Made by a program: the position numbers and the translations under genes. 7,797 nt of DNA. Origin: Chloroflexota bacterium. Lineage in GTDB: Bacteria; Chloroflexota; Anaerolineae; Aggregatilineales; Phototrophicaceae. The stretch lies in assembly GCA_003242205.1 (NCBI GenBank), contig QGUR01000218.1, forward strand, positions 1 through 7,797, read 5' to 3'. The notes beneath the pieces are model-generated. The model was not told where the DNA came from. It did not search any database and saw only the letters and a list, made by a program, of their open reading frames with translations. This document shows, piece after piece, positions 1-6,341 of the stretch (the stretch's first letter is position 1; the number at the start of each line of letters is the position of its first letter).

Positions 1-377
1 GGGCAGAAGCCGCGAACCGTATTGTCGTCGTAACACAGTTCGCGCCGAATGAGCCGTGGGCAACGCGCAACGCCATAGCGCGTAATGCGACGGTGCTAGG
101 TTTATCTCGGGCGTTCTGCGTGATCGAAGCGGGTGACGAGCAGGGGGGAACCTGGGCCGCAGGTATCACGGCGCTACGAATGGGCGTGCCACTATATGTG
201 CTGGACTACGAAACGCTGCCAGAAAGCGCATTGGGCAATAAGAAGCTTATCGAGCGCGGAGGGCAGCCGTTGAAGTTTCAAAAAGAAATGACATTGCCCG
301 GCAAACTGGATTCCAGTCAGGGTAGTGCCGGAGATCGCAACGACAACGACCAACCGGAACAACTTACGCTCTTCTAG
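1..377 (+). CDS. DprA/Smf-like Rossmann-fold DNA-processing protein (3' part only)
   Basis: The gene enters from the left edge; 124 codons are visible in the frame whose first whole codon is at position 3, ending at TAG 375-377. The fragment matches the C-terminal half of the DprA/Smf Rossmann fold: a hydrophobic strand IVVVTQF, an arginine-rich helix (TRNAIARNATVLGLSRAFCV), the family signature EAGDEQGGTWAAGITALRMGVPLYVL, and the closing GN-x3-LI-x3-G motif (GNKKLIERGG). Classical DprA binds ssDNA and loads RecA. Here the fold is followed only by a polar, probably disordered tail and no DprA-type winged helix, so this is a DprA-like relative rather than ordinary DprA. The tail ends in QLTLF, a possible clamp-binding peptide. 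A GTG at 93 lies inside the conserved fold and is not the real start, which is outside the window. The gene is followed after 12 nt by the helicase-PRTase gene, suggesting a two-gene system. Family call is good; function is inferred. Confidence 0.8.
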   Translation, partial: AEAANRIVVVTQFAPNEPWATRNAIARNATVLGLSRAFCVIEAGDEQGGTWAAGITALRMGVPLYVLDYETLPESALGNKKLIERGGQPLKFQKEMTLPGKLDSSQGSAGDRNDNDQPEQLTLF

Positions 378-389
378 GACAAGCGATTC

Positions 390-2465
390 ATGACAACCGA
401 GCTCATCGTCCACGCGCAGCAGCTACTAGCTCAGGTTCTTGGGAAGGACGCACAATTTCGCCCTGGTCAGTGGGAAGCGATTCAGGCGGCAATGCAGCCG
501 GGCCAGCGACTGATCGTCGTGCAGCGGACGGGCTGGGGTAAAAGTCTTGTTTATTTCATGGCGACACGGCTGAATCGCGACGCCAAGCGTGGCATGACGA
601 TCCTGATTAGCCCACTTCTTTCGCTAATGCGGAATCAGATTGATGCCGCACGTCGCTTCGGCCTGTGTGCGGAGCGCATAGACAGCACGAACAGCGCTGA
701 CCATGCCGATATCGTAGCGCGGTTACTGCGGGATGAGGTGGATCTTCTGCTCATTTCGCCGGAACGACTGGGCAACCAGCAATTTCGAGAGCAGGTTTGG
801 CCGTCGTTGAAAAAGCGCATTGGGCTAATGGTCATCGACGAAGTGCATTGCATTTCCGACTGGGGACACGACTTTCGGCCTGACTACCGGCGAGTCATGC
901 ACATCCTGGATGAATTACCCCCCGGTACGCCTGTTCTCGGTACGACTGCGACTGCAAACAATCGCGTCATCAATGACATCTGCGAAATTCTGGGCGGCGA
1001 GGTGCGCGTATCTCGCGGTTCACTGACTCGCAGTAGTCTGCAACTCTATGTGTTCCCCGAAGTACAGCCCGCTGCCTACCGCTTGGTTCTGTTGTCACAC
1101 CTGCTCGCCAGTATCAAGGGCAGCGGCATTATCTATTGCACCACAACCCGTGACTGCCTGATTGTTTCGAACTGGCTAAAGCAGGAAGGCTTTAACGTCG
1201 AGCCGTACTTCTCGGACGTGGAAGCGGAAATCAAGATCAATCGTGTTGAACTTGAACAGAAGCTGATCAGAAATGAAGTCAAGGCGCTGGTTGCCAGCGT
1301 GGCGCTTGGCATGGGCTTTGATAAACCCGATCTTGGGTTCGTTATTCACTATCAGATGCCGGGGTCTATTATCGGCTACTACCAGCAGATAGGCCGTGCT
1401 GGTCGTGGCATCGACAACGCGCACATTGTCCTCATGCGTGGCGAGGAAGACCGTGAAATTCAGGAATTCTTTATCGAGTCGGCCTTTCCGAAGCCGGTTG
1501 AAGTCAGGCAGGTGATGTCAACGTTGCGGCACGGACCAACAACGCGAAGCGAACTTCTGCACACGGTGAATGTCAGCAAAAGTGTATTAGACAAAATTCT
1601 GCTGCATCTGGAAATTGAAGGGCTTGCGCACGACGAAAACGGGGTGATTACGCTGATGGGCGATGGCCTGCCCGACTTTGAGCGCTGGAACCGGGTACAG
1701 GCGCAACGCTATGACGAACTGGCCCAGATGGAAGCCTATGCCACGACACACGATTGCTTAATGCGGTTTCTGGCGCGGGCGCTTGAAGACCCGACTAATC
1801 CGCCACCCTGTGGCCGGTGTAAGAACTGTCGCGGGCTACAGAGCCGGTTCGTGATAACCCCCGAACGCCTGCTTGCGGCAACTGACTATCTGTTGCGCGG
1901 CAATCCCATCTGGATCGAGCCGCGCAAACAGTGGCCACGACGCGACATGGTTACCAAAGGCGCCATACTTAAGACGACGAATGAGCGTGGACTCGCGTTG
2001 TCCTACTACAACGATGCCGGTTACGGCAAGCTGGTTAGAAGCGGGAAATATGTCGATGGCCGTTTTAGCGACGAACTGGTAATCGCTTCCGCTGATCTGA
2101 TTGCTGCACATTGGAAAGACAGTTTGGACTGGGTGACCAATGTGCCGTCGACACGCCATCCTAACCTTGTGGCTGATTTTGCGAAACGGCTGGCACAGCG
2201 GCTGAATCTACCCTATCGCGCTGTCATCACCTGTGTGCGCGAGTATCCCGAACAGAAAACCATGCAGAACACCCACCAGCAACTAAATAACATCATCGGA
2301 GCCTTTTCCGTCGGCGATGGCTGGCTTCCCGGTAGCGTGCTACTGGTTGACGACATCATCGACTCCGGCTGGACTCTGACTCTGCTCGGCTGGCATCTAC
2401 GTGAGTTGGGCGTAGCGCGTGTCTATCCATTTGTATTGGCCCGCGCAACAAGTGGGCAATATTAG
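390..2465 (+). CDS. RecQ-family helicase fused to a C-terminal ComF-like phosphoribosyltransferase domain
   Basis: The product is 691 aa. Residues 1 to about 360 are a RecQ-type SF2 helicase core: motif 0 FRPGQ (23-27), Walker A TGWGKS (47-52), Ia ISPLLSLMRNQ (73-83), Walker B DEVH (150-153, DEVH instead of the usual DEAH), III GTTATA (184-189), V GMGFDKPD (307-314) and VI QQIGRAGR (332-339). Residues 370-425 look like a winged helix, and C456, C474, C477 and C480 form a RecQ-like zinc site. Residues 485-691 form a PRTase domain with WVTNVPSTRHPNLVADFAKR (581-600) and the PRPP-binding signature VLLVDDIIDSGWT (650-662), closest to the ComF type. There is no HRDC domain. The expected activity is ATP-driven 3'-5' unwinding plus a PRPP- or nucleotide-linked activity of unknown substrate. 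ATG 390 is the only in-frame start after the upstream TAG. A weak AGGA (376-379) overlaps that stop, implying translational coupling. Domain calls are strong; a defence role is inferred from the DprA-like partner and the adjacent cmr operon. Confidence 0.9.
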   Translation: MTTELIVHAQQLLAQVLGKDAQFRPGQWEAIQAAMQPGQRLIVVQRTGWGKSLVYFMATRLNRDAKRGMTILISPLLSLMRNQIDAARRFGLCAERIDSTNSADHADIVARLLRDEVDLLLISPERLGNQQFREQVWPSLKKRIGLMVIDEVHCISDWGHDFRPDYRRVMHILDELPPGTPVLGTTATANNRVINDICEILGGEVRVSRGSLTRSSLQLYVFPEVQPAAYRLVLLSHLLASIKGSGIIYCTTTRDCLIVSNWLKQEGFNVEPYFSDVEAEIKINRVELEQKLIRNEVKALVASVALGMGFDKPDLGFVIHYQMPGSIIGYYQQIGRAGRGIDNAHIVLMRGEEDREIQEFFIESAFPKPVEVRQVMSTLRHGPTTRSELLHTVNVSKSVLDKILLHLEIEGLAHDENGVITLMGDGLPDFERWNRVQAQRYDELAQMEAYATTHDCLMRFLARALEDPTNPPPCGRCKNCRGLQSRFVITPERLLAATDYLLRGNPIWIEPRKQWPRRDMVTKGAILKTTNERGLALSYYNDAGYGKLVRSGKYVDGRFSDELVIASADLIAAHWKDSLDWVTNVPSTRHPNLVADFAKRLAQRLNLPYRAVITCVREYPEQKTMQNTHQQLNNIIGAFSVGDGWLPGSVLLVDDIIDSGWTLTLLGWHLRELGVARVYPFVLARATSGQY

Positions 2466-2645
2466 GTTATTCATTCCTGATTGCGGGTGACCATATCAGG
2501 TTCGTGAGTGAGCGTGCGGCTGTTAGGCTCACAGGAAGAAGCAGGGCAATACAGCCTCTTATTTCGCAGTTATCTGGGCTTTACTAGCAAAACGGCTGTC
2601 GCAGCCTGGTTACGGCATCTGCCGCTGCTTCTCCACGATCAGAAA

Positions 2646-2661
2646 TAAGGGTTTACCCTTA
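2646..2661. promoter_or_regulatory. Palindrome upstream of the cmr operon, possible operator
   Basis: A perfect inverted repeat with 7-bp arms, TAAGGGT and ACCCTTA, separated by TT. It lies about 115 bp before the cmr1 start and 23 bp before the TACAAT hexamer, where a dimeric regulator would overlap or sit just upstream of a -35 region. The very short spacer suits a DNA operator better than an RNA hairpin. A tight TTTA-loop hairpin is possible but no T-run follows, so a terminator role is unlikely. The regulatory role is inferred from position and symmetry only. Confidence 0.35.
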
Positions 2662-2684
2662 AGCTCTCTCGATTGTTTTCAAGT

Positions 2685-2690
2685 TACAAT
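2685..2690 (+). promoter_or_regulatory. Candidate -10 element for the cmr operon
   Basis: TACAAT is one base from the TATAAT consensus and sits about 87 bp ahead of the cmr1 ATG in an AT-rich stretch. No good -35 hexamer lies 16-18 bp upstream (the sequence there is AGCTCT-like) and there is no TG extension. The call rests on one hexamer and on the need for a promoter in this gap. Confidence 0.25.
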
Positions 2691-2776
2691 AAAGCTCGAA
2701 GGACGTAAGGTAAATAAGTTTCAGAACAGAATTGTTACCTGCGATTTCATAATGTCTTTCCTGATAAGGATTAGGA

Positions 2777-3673
2777 ATGGCTTCACTCGATTTCAAATTG
2801 TCCGTTATTAGCTCGATGTTCCTCAATGGCGCGGACACCCGACAACCTGAGCTACGTGCCGCGTCTGTCCGCGGACAGCTTCGTTACTGGCTGCGAGCGT
2901 TTCTTGGGATACAGGTTGCTTCGCCAAAGGAGATTTGGCAGCGCGAAAGCGCCATCCTCGGCTCAACCGAATTCGGTTCGCGGATTAGCGTGCGGCTGTT
3001 TGGCTCGCCTGAAGTTGACAGATATCCGATGCTTCCCCATCGAGAAGGGACACGGGAGCACGTATCGCCAGGTTGGGCAATTAAACCCGGCAAGACATTT
3101 ACTCTGCAAATTGCAACCCGGCTTGGCATTGACGTTCCTGATGATCTGCTGTCCGCCTTGCAACTGTGGTCACTGCTGGGCGGTTTGGGGAAGCGCTCGC
3201 GACGGATGATGGGCGCGATTGAGATCAGGTCGGATCATCCTGGCTGGTATCGTCCGCCACAAACACCGCAGGAACTGAAAGAAGCGATCCTTAGTGTGCT
3301 GTCAAGAGCGTCAATTTCGTCGCATGCTGTCGGCGATATACCGGGCTTTCCGAGCCTGCATCCTGACCATAGCTGGATCGTGATCGGCCATGCCTGTCAT
3401 GATCCGAAAGAGGCAAATCAGGAATTTTTCCGCCAGCTTCTGCGTACCGGGCGCTTTCGCCTACAGCAGGATGCCTTTGGTTATACAAAAGGCGGCCGGC
3501 GACGGGCATCGCCGGTCATTGCGCAGATACGTAGGGTTAAGGACGAATACTATCCCGTGATTACTGCATTTCGTTCGAAACCACTGGAACAGAAACATGC
3601 AGATGTCCTGCGAGAGTTTATGAAAGAAGTCACACGCTATTACGGCGGTATCCACGTTTGGGGAGGCTGGTAA
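2777..3673 (+). CDS. cmr1: Cmr1, type III-B CRISPR-Cas RAMP protein (Cas7 group)
   Basis: The product is 298 aa. It is a RAMP-fold subunit that sits at the head of the Cmr complex, near the 3' end of the crRNA, where it helps capture target RNA. The Cmr1 signature opens the protein: SMFLNGADTRQPELRAASVRGQLRYWLRAFLG (residues 13-44, with the conserved R-x-x-S-x-RG-x-LR-x-W core). It is followed by ESAILGSTEFGSRISVRLF (57-75) and the glycine/arginine loop LLGGLGKRSRRMMGAIE (133-149). It is somewhat shorter than well-studied homologues such as the P. furiosus protein (about 340 aa), so the second half is compact. The start is set by AAGGA (2766-2770), 6 nt before the ATG. It is the first gene of the operon, and its stop is 1 nt from the cas10 ATG. 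Confidence 0.93.
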   Translation: MASLDFKLSVISSMFLNGADTRQPELRAASVRGQLRYWLRAFLGIQVASPKEIWQRESAILGSTEFGSRISVRLFGSPEVDRYPMLPHREGTREHVSPGWAIKPGKTFTLQIATRLGIDVPDDLLSALQLWSLLGGLGKRSRRMMGAIEIRSDHPGWYRPPQTPQELKEAILSVLSRASISSHAVGDIPGFPSLHPDHSWIVIGHACHDPKEANQEFFRQLLRTGRFRLQQDAFGYTKGGRRRASPVIAQIRRVKDEYYPVITAFRSKPLEQKHADVLREFMKEVTRYYGGIHVWGGW

Positions 3674-3674
3674 T

Positions 3675-5189
3675 ATGACCACGCGCCTCTTTCTCTTTCA
3701 AATCGGGCCGGTGCAGGCTTTCATCGCTCAGGCACGGCGCACGCAGGACTTGTTCCTTGGCAGTCACATACTGAGCAAACTGGCATCGGCGGGGATGCTG
3801 GCGGCCAGCCGATCTACCGGTTTTGAACCGCTCTTTCCACTGGTTCAGAATGACCAGGTCCTGGGCGGCGCGCCGCACCGTTTCTCCTTCCTTAGTGCCG
3901 ATGATCCCCACGAAATTGCAGCTACGGTGCGCCAGGCTATCGAGACACGCTGGCTGGATAGCTTTGCTACGCCGGTTTATGAGCTGGTACAGCGCGCCGT
4001 CGGAGGTGGCGACTGGCAGGAAGTCTTTAAGCGTCAGGCCACAGGTTGGCTCGAGTTCTACTGGGCGGCCGTGGATTATGACGCAGGCAATCATGGTGCA
4101 TCGTTTCGCAGAGTCAGTACGGCGCTAGCGCAGCGTAAGTACGCACGTACGTACCATGTGGTGGAAGAGGCCGGAATCAAATGTACGCTGACCGGCACGC
4201 AAGCGGCGCTTGATCTGAACTGGGATCGTCTTCGTAAGGAGATTGGCGATAAGGAAGGCAAGGTACTACGCGACAACGAGCGGCTCGGCACGCTGGCCCT
4301 CATCAAGCGTCTGGCAGCTATTGCCCATTCGATAACCGATAACGATCTTGCGGACTTTGAGGGTTTTCCCAGCACCAACGAAATTGCTGCCGATCAATGG
4401 GGAGTGCGGGATAGCGGCGGCATTGGCAAAGAGGTAACCGGCTATCTGGCTGTATTACACATGGATGGCGACCAGATGGGCCAGCGCCTGAGCGGGCTGC
4501 GTGACCTAAAAGATCACCAGAAGTTTTCACGAGATCTGGCAGCTTACGCGGCGGAAGGCGCACCGATCACGGTTGAACATTTCGGCGGCGAGCTGGGGCG
4601 ACTGGTGTATTCCGGCGGCGATGACGTACTGGCGCTGCTGCCACTGAAGCACGTCCTACGCTGTGCCGATGAGCTGCGCCAGTTGTTTTCCAGGATGACG
4701 GAATGTACAGCCAGTGCGGGTATCGCTATCACGCCGGCCAATCTGCCACTCGACCGGGCGTTGGAACTAGCGCGTGAGGCGGAAGAACAGGCCAAAGAGC
4801 AATATGGACGCAATGCAGTCGTCGTTGTCGAAGCGCATGGTAGCGGGCAGATGCGTCCTGCGGGTGGGAAATGGGACATCATCCCTTTTGTTAACCGGCT
4901 TCAGGAGCTATTCGAGCGAGGCACGCTGTCGGCCAAACTGGGCTATGACTTACAAATGGTTGACTACTACCTGTTTGGTGACTTGCGTGATGCGCGAATA
5001 GCGGAAGTCAAACGGCTGGTTGGACGGCGCACAGCGGAAGGCGTGACAGCCGATCAAAAACAGGCAATCGAAGCTATGACCGGGGAAATGATCGAGTTAG
5101 TTGAGAACAAGCGCGCGGTTCCTACATGGTCGGATATGGCGAACTGGGTTATTCTGGCGCGCTTTCTGGCGCAGGGGAGCAGGTCGTGA
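3675..5189 (+). CDS. cas10: Cas10/Cmr2, large subunit of the type III-B complex, HD-less with GGDD cyclase motif
   Basis: The product is 504 aa. It starts directly with the Cmr2 palm signature IGPVQAFIAQARRTQDLFLGSHILS (10-34). In full-length Cmr2 an HD nuclease domain of roughly 200 aa precedes this point; here it is absent. Cyclase features are kept: AVLHMDGDQMGQRL (259-272, palm Asp) and VYSGGDDVLALLP (311-323) with GGDD at 314-317, followed by the second-palm helix ASAGIAI...AREAEEQAKEQYGRNA (346-381). GGDD Cas10 proteins turn ATP into cyclic oligoadenylates when target RNA is bound, activating CARF or SAVED effectors. The zinc finger appears lost: the usual KC-x-x-C-G motif is KCTLTG (169-174) and only three scattered cysteines remain (170, 330, 344). 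GGAGG (3662-3666), 8 nt before the ATG and inside the end of cmr1, sets the start. The stop overlaps the cmr3 start by 4 nt. Confidence 0.95.
   Translation: MTTRLFLFQIGPVQAFIAQARRTQDLFLGSHILSKLASAGMLAASRSTGFEPLFPLVQNDQVLGGAPHRFSFLSADDPHEIAATVRQAIETRWLDSFATPVYELVQRAVGGGDWQEVFKRQATGWLEFYWAAVDYDAGNHGASFRRVSTALAQRKYARTYHVVEEAGIKCTLTGTQAALDLNWDRLRKEIGDKEGKVLRDNERLGTLALIKRLAAIAHSITDNDLADFEGFPSTNEIAADQWGVRDSGGIGKEVTGYLAVLHMDGDQMGQRLSGLRDLKDHQKFSRDLAAYAAEGAPITVEHFGGELGRLVYSGGDDVLALLPLKHVLRCADELRQLFSRMTECTASAGIAITPANLPLDRALELAREAEEQAKEQYGRNAVVVVEAHGSGQMRPAGGKWDIIPFVNRLQELFERGTLSAKLGYDLQMVDYYLFGDLRDARIAEVKRLVGRRTAEGVTADQKQAIEAMTGEMIELVENKRAVPTWSDMANWVILARFLAQGSRS
5173..5179 (+). promoter_or_regulatory. 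Ribosome binding site that fixes the GTG start of cmr3
   Basis: AGGGGAG lies 6 nt before GTG 5186, inside the last codons of cas10. It supports GTG 5186 over the in-frame ATG at 5126, which would add 20 residues that do not resemble Cmr3 and would overlap cas10 by 64 nt. Confidence 0.7.
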
Positions 5190-6322
5190 GCGGGCAATGG
5201 ATATTCATCGAAGCAGCAGACGTGTGGCTGTTCCGCGATAACAAGCCCTTTACCGCGCAGCAGAATTTTGTCGCGCGCGGGCAGTTCCCGCCGACGCCGA
5301 TGACGGTACAGGGGGCGATCCGCACACGCTTTTTAGAGCAGCGGCTTCAGCACGAGAAGCGTACATGGGACGACTATCGCCGGGGTAATGTGAGCGAGGA
5401 CGTTATCGACCTGGTGGGGCTGCCGGCTGCAAATGGCCGCGTTGCCACAATGGGCCGATTGCGCGTAACTGGCCCGTTCGTAGCGCGCATGGTCGATAAC
5501 AGGGGCGAACGCCTCTTTGCAGCGCCTGCCGACCTGCTCTCTTCGAATATTGAAGCGGAGGAATCGGAACGCTATGAACTGTTAAAGCCGGCAGGCGAGC
5601 CGGACTTTCACACCACTGTGCCGTTCGCAGGCTGGCAACCGCTATCTCGTGCTACTGGAGGCGACGAGAGCGGTAGGCGCTACAAGGAAGCCAGCGGCTG
5701 GCTTACCGAGGAGCAATTCAGACAATACCTCGATGGCAACGTGAGTGAGTTCACGAGCCTGATTAAGGATCAAGCTCTGTTTCAGACAGAAGATCGGGTT
5801 GGGCTTGGCATGGACTACAAGCGGCGCGCCAACGCAGAAAGCATGTTTTATCGCGCTGAATTTGTGCGCCCATGCGACGATGTTGGACTGCTCGTTCATG
5901 TCAACCAGCCAATCTTTGAGGATCAGTCAGGTTATCTCAATCTGGGCGGCGAATCGCGTTTTGGCTACTTCCGCATAGTCAACGCGCCGGAAGCTCTGCC
6001 GCAGACAGGTCGCGGGCGGGTCAAAATCGTCCTGCTCACGCCCGCTTATTTCAGCGGCGGCTGGCAACCGGAGAGCGGGGATTGGCGGACATGGGTAGGC
6101 GACGGCAGGCTGGTTTCGGTCGCTATTGGTAAGTCACAGGCGATTAGCGGTTGGGACATCGCCAATCACCGCCCGAAACCGCTGCGTCATTATGTCCCGG
6201 CGGGCAGCGTATTCTTTTTTGAGGACGCCGAACTGACCGGCGTTGCGTTCACAGAAACACCTCCTGACTCGCCCGATCATGGCGCAATGGGTTTTGGCGC
6301 GTTTGCAGCAGGCACCTGGTAA
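5186..6322 (+). CDS. cmr3: Cmr3, type III-B CRISPR-Cas RAMP protein (Cas5 group)
   Basis: The product is 378 aa from GTG 5186. Cmr3 is the Cas5-like subunit that binds the 5' repeat-derived handle of the crRNA and docks Cas10 onto the Cmr4 backbone. The family pattern is clear: FIEAADVWLFRDNKPF near the N-terminus, FPPTPMTVQGAIRTRFL (34-50), the glycine-rich RAMP loop LNLGGESRFGYF (251-262), SGWDIANHRPKPLRHYVPAGSVFFF (321-345) and the terminal MGFGAFAAGTW. The start overlaps the cas10 stop as GTGA, a typical translationally coupled junction. The gap to cmr4 is 19 nt, the largest within the operon. Length is normal for the family and no damage is seen. Confidence 0.93.
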   Translation: MSGQWIFIEAADVWLFRDNKPFTAQQNFVARGQFPPTPMTVQGAIRTRFLEQRLQHEKRTWDDYRRGNVSEDVIDLVGLPAANGRVATMGRLRVTGPFVARMVDNRGERLFAAPADLLSSNIEAEESERYELLKPAGEPDFHTTVPFAGWQPLSRATGGDESGRRYKEASGWLTEEQFRQYLDGNVSEFTSLIKDQALFQTEDRVGLGMDYKRRANAESMFYRAEFVRPCDDVGLLVHVNQPIFEDQSGYLNLGGESRFGYFRIVNAPEALPQTGRGRVKIVLLTPAYFSGGWQPESGDWRTWVGDGRLVSVAIGKSQAISGWDIANHRPKPLRHYVPAGSVFFFEDAELTGVAFTETPPDSPDHGAMGFGAFAAGTW

Positions 6323-6324
6323 TC

Positions 6325-6330
6325 GAGAGG
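6325..6330 (+). promoter_or_regulatory. Ribosome binding site for cmr4
   Basis: GAGAGG stands 11 nt before ATG 6342, a slightly long spacing. It lies just after the cmr3 stop and supports ATG 6342 rather than the earlier in-frame ATG at 6243, which is inside cmr3. Confidence 0.5.
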
Positions 6331-6341
6331 TACATATCATC

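Larger units (their letters stand above)
2466..2776. other. Intergenic region between the helicase-PRTase gene and the cmr operon
   Basis: These 311 bp separate the two blocks and are visibly more AT-rich near the cmr side. They contain a compact palindrome at 2646-2661, a TACAAT hexamer at 2685-2690, and three weak 6-bp inverted repeats: CCTGAT/ATCAGG (2476-2500), GTGAGC/GCTCAC (2508-2532) and AGGTAA/TTACCT (2708-2740). None is followed by a T-run, so no intrinsic terminator can be called. One short ORF opens at GTG 2508 and stops at TAA 2646-2648 (46 codons); it has no clear ribosome site and no family I recognise. No CRISPR repeats and no tRNA-like structure were seen. Confidence 0.7.

Noticed and set aside
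93..377. Complete small gene starting at GTG 93
   Set aside because: The same frame is open to the left edge and encodes the preceding strand and helix of the DprA-like fold, so the gene is truncated by the window.
1836..2159. 107-codon minus-strand ORF inside the helicase-PRTase gene
   Set aside because: Antisense shadow of a conserved gene, with no family features and no ribosome site.
2646..2680. Intrinsic terminator formed by the TAAGGGT/ACCCTTA palindrome
   Set aside because: The stem is short with a tiny loop, and the following bases (AGCTCTCTCGATTG) are not a T-run.
2466..2776. CRISPR array or leader between the two blocks
   Set aside because: No direct repeats of 25-40 bp with regular spacing; only an 8-bp chance repeat (TTCCTGAT at 2474 and 2758).
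3630..4094. 154-codon minus-strand ORF opposite the start of cas10
   Set aside because: It is fully antisense to well-conserved Cmr1/Cas10 coding sequence and shows no recognisable protein pattern.
5126..5185. Longer cmr3 start at ATG 5126 (20 extra residues)
   Set aside because: It would overlap cas10 by 64 nt, the extra residues do not resemble Cmr3, and AGGGGAG sits 6 nt before GTG 5186, which gives the usual N-terminus.
6243..6341. Longer cmr4 start at ATG 6243 (33 extra residues)
   Set aside because: It lies inside conserved cmr3 coding sequence; ATG 6342 gives a Cmr4 N-terminus with His15 and Asp26 at the standard positions.
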